Origin: an uncultured Oscillibacter sp.
GTDB taxonomy: Bacteria; Bacillota; Clostridia; Oscillospirales; Oscillospiraceae
Assembly (NCBI GenBank): GCA_910579435.1
Contig: CAJTVF010000004.1
Span: 1-64,000 of the forward strand
Length of the DNA: 64,000 bases
Direction of reading: 5' to 3'
Numbering within the stretch: the stretch's first letter is position 1; each line of letters opens with the position of its first letter. The position numbers were made by a program, and so were the translations under genes. Below the pieces are notes generated by a model that saw nothing but the letters and a program-made list of their open reading frames with translations, had not been told where the DNA came from and ran no database searches. Shown here piece by piece: positions 1 through 6,551 of the stretch.

Positions 1-265
1 TTCCCAGGTTCCCCTCCTGCGCCAGCCGCTCCAACGGTTCACGCTCCAGAATACATCCCTCTTCTTCCTTGAGGTAATCAAACACCTCAGGCGTCATGGC
101 CATGAACCCGCCGTTGATCCAGCCGCCATCTTCCTTGGCTTTTTCGCGGAAGCCAGATACTGTTTTTCCGCTTTCGTCCAGGTCCAGAACGCCAAACCGC
201 CCGCCGGTCTGGGTGCGGATATCGTCTTTGAAAATCATGCCGATGGTCAACACGGGCTGGCTCAT
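1..265 (-). CDS. Chimeric partial gene: glycosyltransferase start joined to glucose-1-phosphate cytidylyltransferase
   Basis: The reading frame starts at an ATG (263-265) behind a GAGGAGG-like site and runs off the left edge. The first ~17 residues (MSQPVLTIGMIFKDDIR) look like the start of the family 2 glycosyltransferases often found beside clostridial flagellins. From about residue 18 (TQTGGRFGVLDLD) to the edge the sequence instead matches the middle of RfbF-type glucose-1-phosphate cytidylyltransferase, including WINGGFMAM and LEREPLERLAQEG. RfbF makes CDP-glucose for deoxysugar synthesis. Two families in one frame without a domain boundary means a deletion fusion or a mis-join. The product would lack the N-terminal nucleotide-binding part of RfbF, so it is probably not a working enzyme. 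Family calls are from recalled signatures. Confidence 0.6.
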   Translation of the reverse strand, partial: MSQPVLTIGMIFKDDIRTQTGGRFGVLDLDESGKTVSGFREKAKEDGGWINGGFMAMTPEVFDYLKEEEGCILEREPLERLAQEGNLG

Positions 266-284
266 GAGAGATTCCTCCTCTTTT

Positions 285-337
285 CGCCCTGTTCTTGGAA
301 AAGGCGCCCGGCGGGCGGCTTTTCCAAGAACAGGGCG
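285..337. repeat. 19-bp perfect inverted repeat (hairpin)
   Basis: Arms at 285-303 and 319-337 (CGCCCTGTTCTTGGAAAAG and its complement) enclose a GC-rich loop. It lies between the flagellin remnant and the chimeric gene. No T run follows on either strand, so it may be a leader hairpin or processing site rather than a strong intrinsic terminator. Confidence 0.6.
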
Positions 338-358
338 CTGTACCGGAATACAGGAAAC

Positions 359-380
359 GGGGCGGGCTTACGCCCGCCCC
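359..380 (-). terminator. Hairpin downstream of flagellin remnant
   Basis: GGGGCGGGC-TTAC-GCCCGCCCC is a perfect 9-bp stem starting about 48 bp past the flagellin stop codon. The following T run on the minus strand is weak (GTTTCCTG). Confidence 0.55.
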
Positions 381-427
381 GTAAACGCTGAGTTTTGTGA
401 ACTTCTTCCTGAACGCTGACGAGGCGA

Positions 428-727
428 TTAGCCCAGCAGCTGCAACACGCCCTGAGGCACCGCGTTGGCCTGAGCCAGCATGGCCTGAGCGGACTGGATC
501 AGGATGTTGTTCTTGGTGTAGGACATCATTTCCTCGGCCACATCCGTGTCGCGGATGGTGGACTCGGCGTCCTGGATGTTCTCTCTCATGACGGAGAGGT
601 GGTTGGCGGTGTGCTCCAGACGGTTCTGGACAGCGCCCAAATCGCTGCGGACGCTGGAGACTTGGTTGATGGCGTCCTTGATGGTCTGAATCGCGGCAGC
701 AACGCCTTCGCCGGGGCGAAATCCGCT
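428..727 (-). pseudogene. Flagellin 3' fragment (C-terminal D0/D1 only)
   Basis: About 100 residues are open, ending in the flagellin C-terminal signature: GAVQNRLEHT, then RDTDVAEEM, then SAQAMLAQAN and a terminal LQLLG. This D0/D1 helix packs in the filament core and follows a variable central region in full flagellins of 270 residues or more. Homology begins near AAAIQTIKDAINQ; upstream the frame reads unrelated codons and an in-frame TGA at 728-730. The N-terminal two thirds, start codon and promoter are absent. The join is followed at once by a C-rich stretch (774-787) and the TnpB remnant, so insertion of a transposon with deletion is the simplest explanation. The fragment cannot make a filament on its own. 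Confidence 0.85.
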
Positions 728-835
728 TCACTCCGTTTCCGCCTGCGGCGAAAACTGCGCTCCGCTCCTTTGCCCCCTCCCCCCCCGGACCCGCTGTGCC
801 GGGCTCCGGTGGGGAGCCAAAAAAGAAATAACCTG

Positions 836-1204
836 CTAAACGGCCTTCCGCTTCTGCATTCTTTGATATTGGGCCAATCCTTCGGCCTTGATGTTTTTCG
901 CGGCGTTGATCTCCCGGTCGTAGGCCGCGCCGCATTTGGGGCAGGTCCAGAGCCTTTGCTTCCAGCCGACCGCGCTGTCCAGGACCATCCCGCAGACGGA
1001 ACAGGTCCGGCTGGTGGGGGCATAGCAGTCAACCACAATCAACGCCTTGCCCTGCCGCTCCAGCTTGTAGCGCAGGCACTCCCGGAAGGCCCCGTATCCA
1101 TCCTTCGCGGCGTTCCCGCAGTTCAGCTTCCGGGACAGCTCCGCCTGGGCCTCGTTGGGATAGAGGCGGGCCTTGAGGGTGGTAAACCGCTTGACGTCCG
1201 CCAT
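836..1204 (-). pseudogene. Internally deleted TnpB (OrfB) of an IS605/IS607-type element
   Basis: The 122-residue product begins with the TnpB N-terminal motif (RLYPNEAQAELSRKL) and jumps after ~31 residues to the C-terminal region: EC...RYKLERQGKALIVVD, a zinc ribbon with CSVCG and CPKCG, and the last RuvC motif YDREINAAKNI. TnpB is normally 370-400 residues, so about 250 residues containing the first RuvC Asp, the bridge helix and the RuvC Glu are missing. A good ribosome site (GAGGAGGGA) still precedes the ATG at 1204. Known TnpB proteins are RNA-guided nucleases; this one lacks the active site. It could be a decayed copy or a short expressed derivative. It lies directly downstream of a serine recombinase on the same strand, the gene order of IS607, though that recombinase is of a different architecture. 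Confidence 0.8.
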
Positions 1205-1251
1205 ATCTGTCCCTCCTCTGCACCTGCGTTCCCGGTTGAGGAGAAAGAGAT

Positions 1252-1377
1252 TGTCCGGAGTTGTGTACAACCCCGTCCAGCCGTTTCCGGTTTTCTCAAC
1301 AGCTTTCATTACTACATATCGGCGGCATTTTTCCGAAAATAATAGCCCGAATAAAAAATTTTTCTGTCCGGAGTTGT
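1252..1377. repeat. 13-bp direct repeat pair
   Basis: TGTCCGGAGTTGT occurs at 1252-1264 and again at 1365-1377, between the TnpB remnant and the serine recombinase. The second copy also forms a short stem with CCGGACAG near 1387-1394. Possible recombinase binding or crossover sites, or insertion scars; function is inferred only from position. Confidence 0.5.
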
Positions 1378-1398
1378 ATGCTTCCCCGGACAGTCTTT

Positions 1399-2013
1399 TT
1401 ATATGCGTCCAACTGCCGCTTCCGCCCGTAAAGCGGCGTCATAAAAGGTGGATTTGGGTATTCCGCTGGCCTCCGCAGCTTCGCGAAGCGTCATTTGTCT
1501 TGCCCTCCACGCCTGATGGAGCGTCGCAAAGCCCTCCGGCGGAGCCTGGGCCTCCGGTCCAAAATGGACGCCCCTGGCCTTTGCTGCGGCAATGCCTTCC
1601 ATCTGCCGCTGGCGGATATTCTCCCGCTCCGTCTGCGCGACATAGTTGAGAAGCTGGAGAACAATGTCAGAAATGAGCGTCCCGGTCAGGTCCCGGCTCT
1701 GCCGGGTGTCCAGCAGGGGCATGTCCGGCGCCGCAATGACGGCTTCCTGCTTCTTGGTGATAAACGACCACTGGTCCAGGATTTCTGTGCAATTGCGCCC
1801 AAGGCAGTCGATGCTTTTCACCACCAGCACATCCTTTGCCCGCAGAGCCCGCACCAGCCGCCGGTATCGGGGCCTGTCGAAGTCCTTCCCGGACACCTTC
1901 TCCACTACAATGTTTTTCTCCTGAACGCCAAAGTCCCGCATGGCGGTCAGATGGCGCGCTTCATTCTGCTCCTGGGTGGAAACCCGGACGTATCCATAGA
2001 TTCTCTCTCCCAC
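1399..2013 (-). CDS. Serine recombinase, resolvase/invertase (Hin/Pin) family
   Basis: About 204 residues. The N-terminal catalytic domain has YGYVRVSTQEQNEARH, with the nucleophilic Ser in RVST, then DRPRYRRL and the arginine-rich helix region (TERENIRQRQMEGIAAAKARG) typical of DNA invertases and resolvases. The C-terminus carries a helix-turn-helix (LREAAEASGIPKSTFY). It lacks the N-terminal MerR-like domain of IS607 TnpA and the long tail of large serine recombinases. Start choice: GGAGGG lies 6 nt before GTG at 2013; an ATG at 2019 overlaps that site and a TTG lies at 2031. Members invert or resolve DNA between short paired sites. Its position next to a truncated flagellin recalls flagellar phase variation, but no paired inverted sites were found. 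A MITE follows at 2050. Confidence 0.85.
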   Translation of the reverse strand: MGERIYGYVRVSTQEQNEARHLTAMRDFGVQEKNIVVEKVSGKDFDRPRYRRLVRALRAKDVLVVKSIDCLGRNCTEILDQWSFITKKQEAVIAAPDMPLLDTRQSRDLTGTLISDIVLQLLNYVAQTERENIRQRQMEGIAAAKARGVHFGPEAQAPPEGFATLHQAWRARQMTLREAAEASGIPKSTFYDAALRAEAAVGRI

Positions 2014-2049
2014 GCCCATCCCTCCTTGCACAAAATCATGGCCCTATTC

Positions 2050-2214
2050 TAGGCCTTGTTTGAAAAATGGCAAAACGCCGTCTTGGGGCATCTTTTTCCG
2101 CCAGGACTGCGTTGATTTGACTTGAAATCCGTCAGGATTCCCGCGTCAAATCGCCTTGCCTGGCAATAAAATCTGCCCCAATCCGGCATTCCGCCAATTT
2201 TCAAACAAGGCCTA
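2050..2214. mobile_element. Hairpin MITE, copy A (165 bp)
   Basis: Ends are TAGGCCTTGTTTGAAAA and its near complement TTTTCAAACAAGGCCTA. The whole unit folds as one long imperfect hairpin: TTGGGGCA pairs with TGCCCCAA, GCCAGG with CCTGGC, GATTTGAC with GTCAAATC, and an apical ATCC-GTCA-GGAT hairpin. No coding frame. Copies with the same ends lie at 8316-8643 and (inverted) 28424-28586. Confidence 0.85.
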
Positions 2215-2247
2215 GCCGGGGGTTGCCTTTGGCACTACCAAAACAGG

Positions 2248-2270
2248 AGGCGGACGCTATGCGTCCGCCT
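2248..2270 (-). terminator. Terminator of FapA-like gene
   Basis: AGGCGGACGC-TAT-GCGTCCGCCT is a perfect 10-bp stem starting 18 bp past the stop of the gene ending at 2289. The MITE follows immediately. Confidence 0.7.
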
Positions 2271-2288
2271 CTTAGAACCTGTTTTTCG

Positions 2289-4028
2289 TCACATGAGGAC
2301 GATCTCACCGCACACCATCTTGGCCACACATTGATGGGTCTCCTGGCGCAGGCGGAGGAATTCGTCCCCGAAGTTGATTTCCGTTCCCGCGTAAGCCACG
2401 CCGCACTCCATGCGGCCGCTGTCCTGGTCCTTCAGGTTTTCCTTGGAGGCCGTCAGGTCCTCGTCCAGCTGCTTCAGCTTCAGTTCGGCTACCGACAGCT
2501 TCATCCTAGCCTTGCCCAGCAGGGTGGACTTGAGGGGGCTGTCCAGCTGGTTTTCCAGCCGCTCCAGGTCCCGGTTCAGCTCCCGGAGCTGCTCCCGCAC
2601 CGCCTCCCGCTCGAAGGTGGCGCAGGGCAGGCCTCCCAGGGCTACGGAAGTCTTGACCTCCGATTTGGCACCGATGGCGCTGGCGCTGACCCGTTTGCCC
2701 GCCCAGACCCGGCCGCCCATGATGCTCCCCCGGCCGGAGCAGACCTGAATCTCCCCGTCGCAGTAAATCTGGCCGTTGACAATGCAGTCGGTCTGGAGGT
2801 TTTCCCGGACATAAATGGTGGCGTTTTCAATGTATTTGGCGAAGATGCACCGGGCGGCCCGGATGACCGTGCTCCCGTCTCCCAGGATGCCCTTTGCCAC
2901 CGTCAGGTCGCCTCCGGCCTCCACCGTGCCTCCGGCTTCCACCACGCCGCCCACGTACACATTTCCCATGGCATTGACCGCAAAGCCGCTGATCACGTCG
3001 CCCTTGATGTTCACGTCTCCCACGAATTTGATGTTTCCGGTGGAGAAGTCCACATCCCCGTCGATGTCCAGCACCGGCTTGACCTGGAAATTGCGGCCGC
3101 TGAATTCCACATGCCCGGGTATGCTGGCCAGCAGGGCGTCCCCGTCCTCGCTGACCTCGGTATTCCGGCCCTTGGGAAGGGGCACGGCCTTGCCGCTCTT
3201 GGCGGGGACCTCCTGGTCCAGCACGGTGCGGCCCGGTTCGCCCTCGGTGGGGCGGATGAGGCGGCAGATTTCCTGCCCCTCCTTGACATTGCAAATGAGG
3301 TTCAGGGCGGTGTAGTCCACCTGCCCGAACTCATCCACCTCCAGCGTGCGCTGGAGCTCCCGGGGGAAGTAGTCCACAATGTTCCCATTCCGCCCGTCAA
3401 AGGCCGGCTTTCCCTGCGCCACCAGGTACAAATTGAAATACCGGTCCCGGTCATGGGCCGCCCGGTCCAGCAGGGCGGTGTTCAATCCGTAAGAAATGCC
3501 CTGGGCTGCCAGGGCCTGATAGATCATGTCCCGGGTGAGCTCCTCCCCCTGCCCGACAGGGGGGAATACCAGCATCCAGGCATAGAGCTTGTCGGAGGAG
3601 AGATAGAACCAGGGGCGGGCGTCCAGAATCAGCGGCTCCTCCTCGGGAGCCTCCTCCGCTTTTTTCTTGCTGTGCTTACCCCGGGTCCTGCCCTTGGCCG
3701 CTTTCAGGCGGGTGCCGCACACGCTTTTCAGGGACGATTGCAGCCGGTTTTTTTCCTTCTCCAGCAGCTCCGGGGGAAGCACGCCGTCCTCGTCCATATG
3801 CAGGCGGGGAGCGGGAAGGGGGCCGTTCTCCCTCCGGCGAAGGTCATGGAGCTGGCGGATGGGATGGTCTGCGGGAATTTCCAGTTGGGAGGGATCCTCC
3901 GGGGCGGCCGCCGGCGTCCCCGGGTCCTCCTGGGGGAGCTGTTCCTCTTCCGTGAGGAGGGACTCTTCTTCCCGGTCCTCCTTTTTCGGGCCAAACAGAA
4001 AGGACGTCAATTTCTCCTTGAATAACAT
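2289..4028 (-). CDS. fapA: FapA/DUF342 family protein (first paralog)
   Basis: 579 residues, cytoplasmic. The N-terminal ~110 residues are charged and low in complexity. A conserved region follows (ALAAQGISYGLN, then QGKPAFDGRNGNIVDYFP), then a repetitive parallel beta-helix section rich in Gly and Val (VDGDVDFSTGNIKFVGDVNIKGDV is spread over ~40 residues near 310-350), and a C-terminal Leu/Glu coiled coil (~470-550). This is the DUF342 layout. FapA is tied to flagellar assembly in some bacteria, but DUF342 is broad in Firmicutes and may concern cell-surface polymers. The second paralog sits at 37101-38717. A likely -10 (TATAAT on the minus strand, 4075-4080) lies upstream; a matching -35 is not clear. 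The gene stands alone between its terminator and the GNAT gene. Confidence 0.8.
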   Translation of the reverse strand: MLFKEKLTSFLFGPKKEDREEESLLTEEEQLPQEDPGTPAAAPEDPSQLEIPADHPIRQLHDLRRRENGPLPAPRLHMDEDGVLPPELLEKEKNRLQSSLKSVCGTRLKAAKGRTRGKHSKKKAEEAPEEEPLILDARPWFYLSSDKLYAWMLVFPPVGQGEELTRDMIYQALAAQGISYGLNTALLDRAAHDRDRYFNLYLVAQGKPAFDGRNGNIVDYFPRELQRTLEVDEFGQVDYTALNLICNVKEGQEICRLIRPTEGEPGRTVLDQEVPAKSGKAVPLPKGRNTEVSEDGDALLASIPGHVEFSGRNFQVKPVLDIDGDVDFSTGNIKFVGDVNIKGDVISGFAVNAMGNVYVGGVVEAGGTVEAGGDLTVAKGILGDGSTVIRAARCIFAKYIENATIYVRENLQTDCIVNGQIYCDGEIQVCSGRGSIMGGRVWAGKRVSASAIGAKSEVKTSVALGGLPCATFEREAVREQLRELNRDLERLENQLDSPLKSTLLGKARMKLSVAELKLKQLDEDLTASKENLKDQDSGRMECGVAYAGTEINFGDEFLRLRQETHQCVAKMVCGEIVLM

Positions 4029-4378
4029 GATGGGTCACCTCGATTCCGTTAAGCTGTAATAACATTACCGTATCATTATACTAAACTTTTTCCTCGAAGG
4101 GAAGAGGCAATTATCATATTTCCAAGAATATATTCCTGGGTGCCTGGGTGTTCCTTTTGGGAGGAAATGTCCCGTTGGGAGATTTCATTAAGGGCGGGCC
4201 TGTGTGTCCGCCCCTGCGCTTCCTTCTCTTTAATAAATTCCCGTTAGGACGCCCCATTCCCCCACCTTGACAGCGGTCCGCCCGATACGGTAGAATAAAC
4301 CAATACGGCTTGCGGCCGGCCCCGGACGCAATGCGGCGCTGAGGCGGGGTATAAAAAACAGCTTTGAGGGGTGAGCGC
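4029..4378. other. Intergenic region, no gene
   Basis: 350 bp between divergent genes. It holds the -10 candidate ATTATA at 4075-4080 (minus strand) for the FapA-like gene and a GGGCGG/CCGCCC stem near 4193-4215. A short minus-strand frame here has no ribosome site or recognisable motif. The ribosome site of the GNAT gene (GAGGGGTGAG) closes the region. Confidence 0.5.
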
Positions 4379-4852
4379 ATGGACTTTAAAATCAGGCGGT
4401 TTCAGGAGCAGGACGCGGCGGAGACCTCCGCCGTTATCGAGCGGGCGCTGCGGATCAGCAACGCTCCGGACTATCCCCCGGAGATTATCCGGGAGATGGT
4501 GGAGCAATACGCCCCCTCCAATCTGGCGGAGCAGGCTGGCGGCGAGCATCTCTACGTCCTCTGCTATGGGGATAAAATCGCCGGGTGCGGCGGGATCGCG
4601 GCCTATATGGGCAGCGAGGCGGAGAGCATCCTGGTGACCATTTTCGTTCTGCCGGAGTATCAGGGAAGGGGCGCGGGGAGAACACTCATGGAGGCCCTGG
4701 AGGGAGATGAATACTTCCTCCGGGCCGACCGAGTGGTGATCCACTCCTCTATCACGGCCCGGGACTTTTACCTCAAAATGGGGTATTGCTTTTCGGACGG
4801 CGCCGGGGTCCCTGACGGGGAGGGCTGCATCCGCATGGAAAAGCGGCGCTGA
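4379..4852 (+). CDS. GNAT family N-acetyltransferase
   Basis: 157 residues. The GNAT fold signature is clear: ITIFVLPEYQGRGAGRTLMEAL-like motif A (here VLPEYQGRGAGRTLM) binding the pyrophosphate of acetyl-CoA, an upstream beta strand with the AGCGGIAAYMG turn, and the late motif ARDFYLKMGY (motif B). The acceptor substrate cannot be told. An ATG at 4379 behind GAGGGGTGAG is preferred to a TTG 15 nt upstream. Single-gene unit followed by a 10-bp stem terminator at 4865-4888. Confidence 0.9.
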   Translation: MDFKIRRFQEQDAAETSAVIERALRISNAPDYPPEIIREMVEQYAPSNLAEQAGGEHLYVLCYGDKIAGCGGIAAYMGSEAESILVTIFVLPEYQGRGAGRTLMEALEGDEYFLRADRVVIHSSITARDFYLKMGYCFSDGAGVPDGEGCIRMEKRR

Positions 4853-4864
4853 CCTTGCCGGCAA

Positions 4865-5075
4865 ACGCCCTCCCTTGCGGGAGGGCGTCAGGCTGTCAAA
4901 AAAGTATTTTTGCCAGCCTGAGCAAGTTTTCAAAACGTTTGAAAACGTTCTGAAAACTTATGATTGAAAACGAAAGGAACCCTTCCTGGGTTCCTCTCGT
5001 AACTCTCTTCCTTCCCGTCGGGGAAAGTTTTTACGGTTTTTCGACACTCTGACGCCCTCCCTTGCGGGAGGGCGT
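4865..5075. repeat. Duplicated 24-bp hairpin flanking a hairpin-rich spacer
   Basis: ACGCCCTCCCTTGCGGGAGG followed by GCGT occurs identically at 4865-4888 and 5052-5075. Between them lie AGGCTG...CAGCCT (about 4890-4919) and AGGAACC-CTTC-TGGGTTCCT-like (about 4975-4997) stems, plus AAAACGTTTGAAAACGTT. The first copy likely terminates the GNAT gene. The duplication suggests a small repeated element or a duplicated terminator. No coding frame with a ribosome site. Confidence 0.6.
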
Positions 5076-5108
5076 TTCCATTGCCCGAGACCCGGCTGTT
5101 CAACTTTG

Positions 5109-5137
5109 TTGTGCAGCAGGACATTCTGTGGTATAAT
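5109..5137 (+). promoter_or_regulatory. Sigma-A type promoter for GH25 gene
   Basis: TTGTGC (5109-5114), a 17-bp spacer and a perfect TATAAT (5132-5137) sit 33 bp before the ATG at 5171. Confidence 0.7.
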
Positions 5138-5170
5138 AGAAAAAACGGTCGAACCATGGAGGGTAATGTT

Positions 5171-6133
5171 ATGAACGACAGCCTGTCTGAACTGGATCGG
5201 AAGGAGCAGGAGCCGGCCGCCCCGGCCAGGGACCGGGGACAGAGGGCCCCGTCCGCCCGGAACCGGCAGCCCCAAATCGGGCTGAGCGCCCTGTCCCTGG
5301 CGGTCTCCATCATCGCGCTGATCGTCGCCGGAGCGGCGCTGTTTCTCGTCCTGCGGGGAAACCAGGAGCCGGAGGTTCCCCCTGACGCGGAGGAGCCCAT
5401 CACGTTCCGGTTTGGCGATATGGTCCTGGAGCCCATTGATGGAATGCCCCTGAATCCCTATGACGCGGACGCGTTCGCCCTGGACGAGAAGGGCCGGGTC
5501 ACCTATGAGGCGAACGGACGGCGGGCCAAGGCGGGCATCGACGTGTCCACGCACCAAAAAGAAATCGACTGGCCGGCGGTGGCGGCGGACGGCATCGACT
5601 TCGCCATGCTCCGCCTGGGCCACCGGGGCTACAGCCAGGGCGGCCTGTTCCTGGACGAGACCTTTGAAAAAAACCTCCAGGGGGCGCTGGACGCCGGGCT
5701 GGAGGCAGGCGTTTATTTCTTCTCCCAGGCCATCACCCCGGAGGAGGCGGAGGAAGAGGCGGACTACGTTCTGGAGGTCCTAGACGGGCGGGCCCTCGCC
5801 TTTCCCGTGGCCTTTGACTGGGAGCCCATCACCGGGGACGAGGCCCGTACCGACGGCCTGGACGGAGAGACGATGACCCGCTGCGCCGCCGCCTTCTGCA
5901 AGCGGATTGAGGACGCGGGCTACCGTCCGGCGGTCTATTTCAACCAGACCCAGGGCTATCTGCGCTATGACCTGCGGGAGCTGACGGACTATGAGCTGTG
6001 GCTGGCGGAGTATGGCGCCGTGCCGGACTTTTATTACCACTTTGACCTGTGGCAGTATTCCCACACCGGCCGGGTGGACGGCATCCAGGGAGACGTGGAC
6101 CTGGACCTGGCTTTTTATAGTTACCACGGTTGA
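5171..6133 (+). CDS. Membrane-anchored GH25 lysozyme (muramidase)
   Basis: 320 residues. A ~40-residue cytoplasmic Pro/Arg-rich tail is followed by one membrane segment (ALSLAVSIIALIVAGAALFL, about 39-60) and an extracellular GH25 domain (about 122-318). GH25 enzymes cut the beta-1,4 bond between N-acetylmuramic acid and N-acetylglucosamine. Active-site motifs are present: GIDVS (the conserved Asp), the AFDWEP strand with the catalytic acid pair, and the late GDVDLDLAF strand. The ATG at 5171 fits the promoter and ribosome site (GAGGGTAATGTT); an upstream ATG at 5081 precedes the promoter -10. The last residues (YSYHG) and stop codon are supplied by the 192-bp element that begins at 6116, so the native C-terminus has been replaced just after the domain end. 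Confidence 0.9.
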   Translation: MNDSLSELDRKEQEPAAPARDRGQRAPSARNRQPQIGLSALSLAVSIIALIVAGAALFLVLRGNQEPEVPPDAEEPITFRFGDMVLEPIDGMPLNPYDADAFALDEKGRVTYEANGRRAKAGIDVSTHQKEIDWPAVAADGIDFAMLRLGHRGYSQGGLFLDETFEKNLQGALDAGLEAGVYFFSQAITPEEAEEEADYVLEVLDGRALAFPVAFDWEPITGDEARTDGLDGETMTRCAAAFCKRIEDAGYRPAVYFNQTQGYLRYDLRELTDYELWLAEYGAVPDFYYHFDLWQYSHTGRVDGIQGDVDLDLAFYSYHG

Positions 6134-6307
6134 AAAGAATCCAATGGATTCTTTTCAACACAGCGCGGGTGTACCGCGCTGTGGGCCGCGAATGCGGCTT
6201 TCTGTGGTGAACTTCATAGGAAACGCATAGGCGCCTTGCGCCTCGGCGGACCTGCGGTCCGCCGGTTGAAAAGGAGTGTTTACTCCTCTTCAACTGCGTT
6301 GACTATA
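6116..6307. mobile_element. 192-bp hairpin-array element, copy 1
   Basis: Ends are TATAGT and ACTATA. Inside are successive perfect or near-perfect stems: GTTGAAAAGAATCC/GGATTCTTTTCAAC, CACAGCGCGG/CCGCGCTGTG, GCCGC/GCGGC, AGGCGC/GCGCCT, CGGCGGACC/GGTCCGCCG and GTTGAAAAGGAGT/ACTCCTCTTCAAC. An inverted copy of identical length is at 54545-54736. It has no plausible gene. It overlaps the end of the lysozyme gene. Confidence 0.85.
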
Positions 6308-6406
6308 ACAGGACCGGCCCCTCGGGGCAGCTCGCCCGCGAATTGGCATGACAAGCCGACCGGATGGGGCCATCCCATTCGGCCGGCAATTTGTTTGGCT
6401 CAAGCC

Positions 6407-6480
6407 GCCCGGCCTCTTCCGCCGGGGAGAGGCCGGGCCTCTGAATAGGCAAGCGGCATGGAGCAATACTCCATGCCGCT
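6407..6480 (-). terminator. Two hairpins downstream of the chemoreceptor gene
   Basis: GCCCGGCCTCT/AGAGGCCGGGC (6407-6438) and AGCGGCATGGAG-CAATA-CTCCATGCCGCT (6452-6480, 12-bp perfect stem). They lie between the 192-bp element and the minus-strand chemoreceptor stop at 6552. T runs are short. Apart from them, 6308-6551 shows nothing coding. Confidence 0.5.
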
Positions 6481-6551
6481 GTTTGTATGTACTTGGTGAT
6501 TTCCCCCGTGCGCAGGAGCTCACGCTGCGAAAAAGCGGGCAGGCAGGGGAG

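Noticed and set aside
2223..4025. 600-codon plus-strand open frame opposite the FapA-like gene
   Set aside because: It is a GC-rich shadow; the opposite frame has a family match, a ribosome site and a terminator.
4114..4380. 88-codon minus-strand frame upstream of the GNAT gene
   Set aside because: No ribosome site; overlaps a promoter region; composition like the other shadows.
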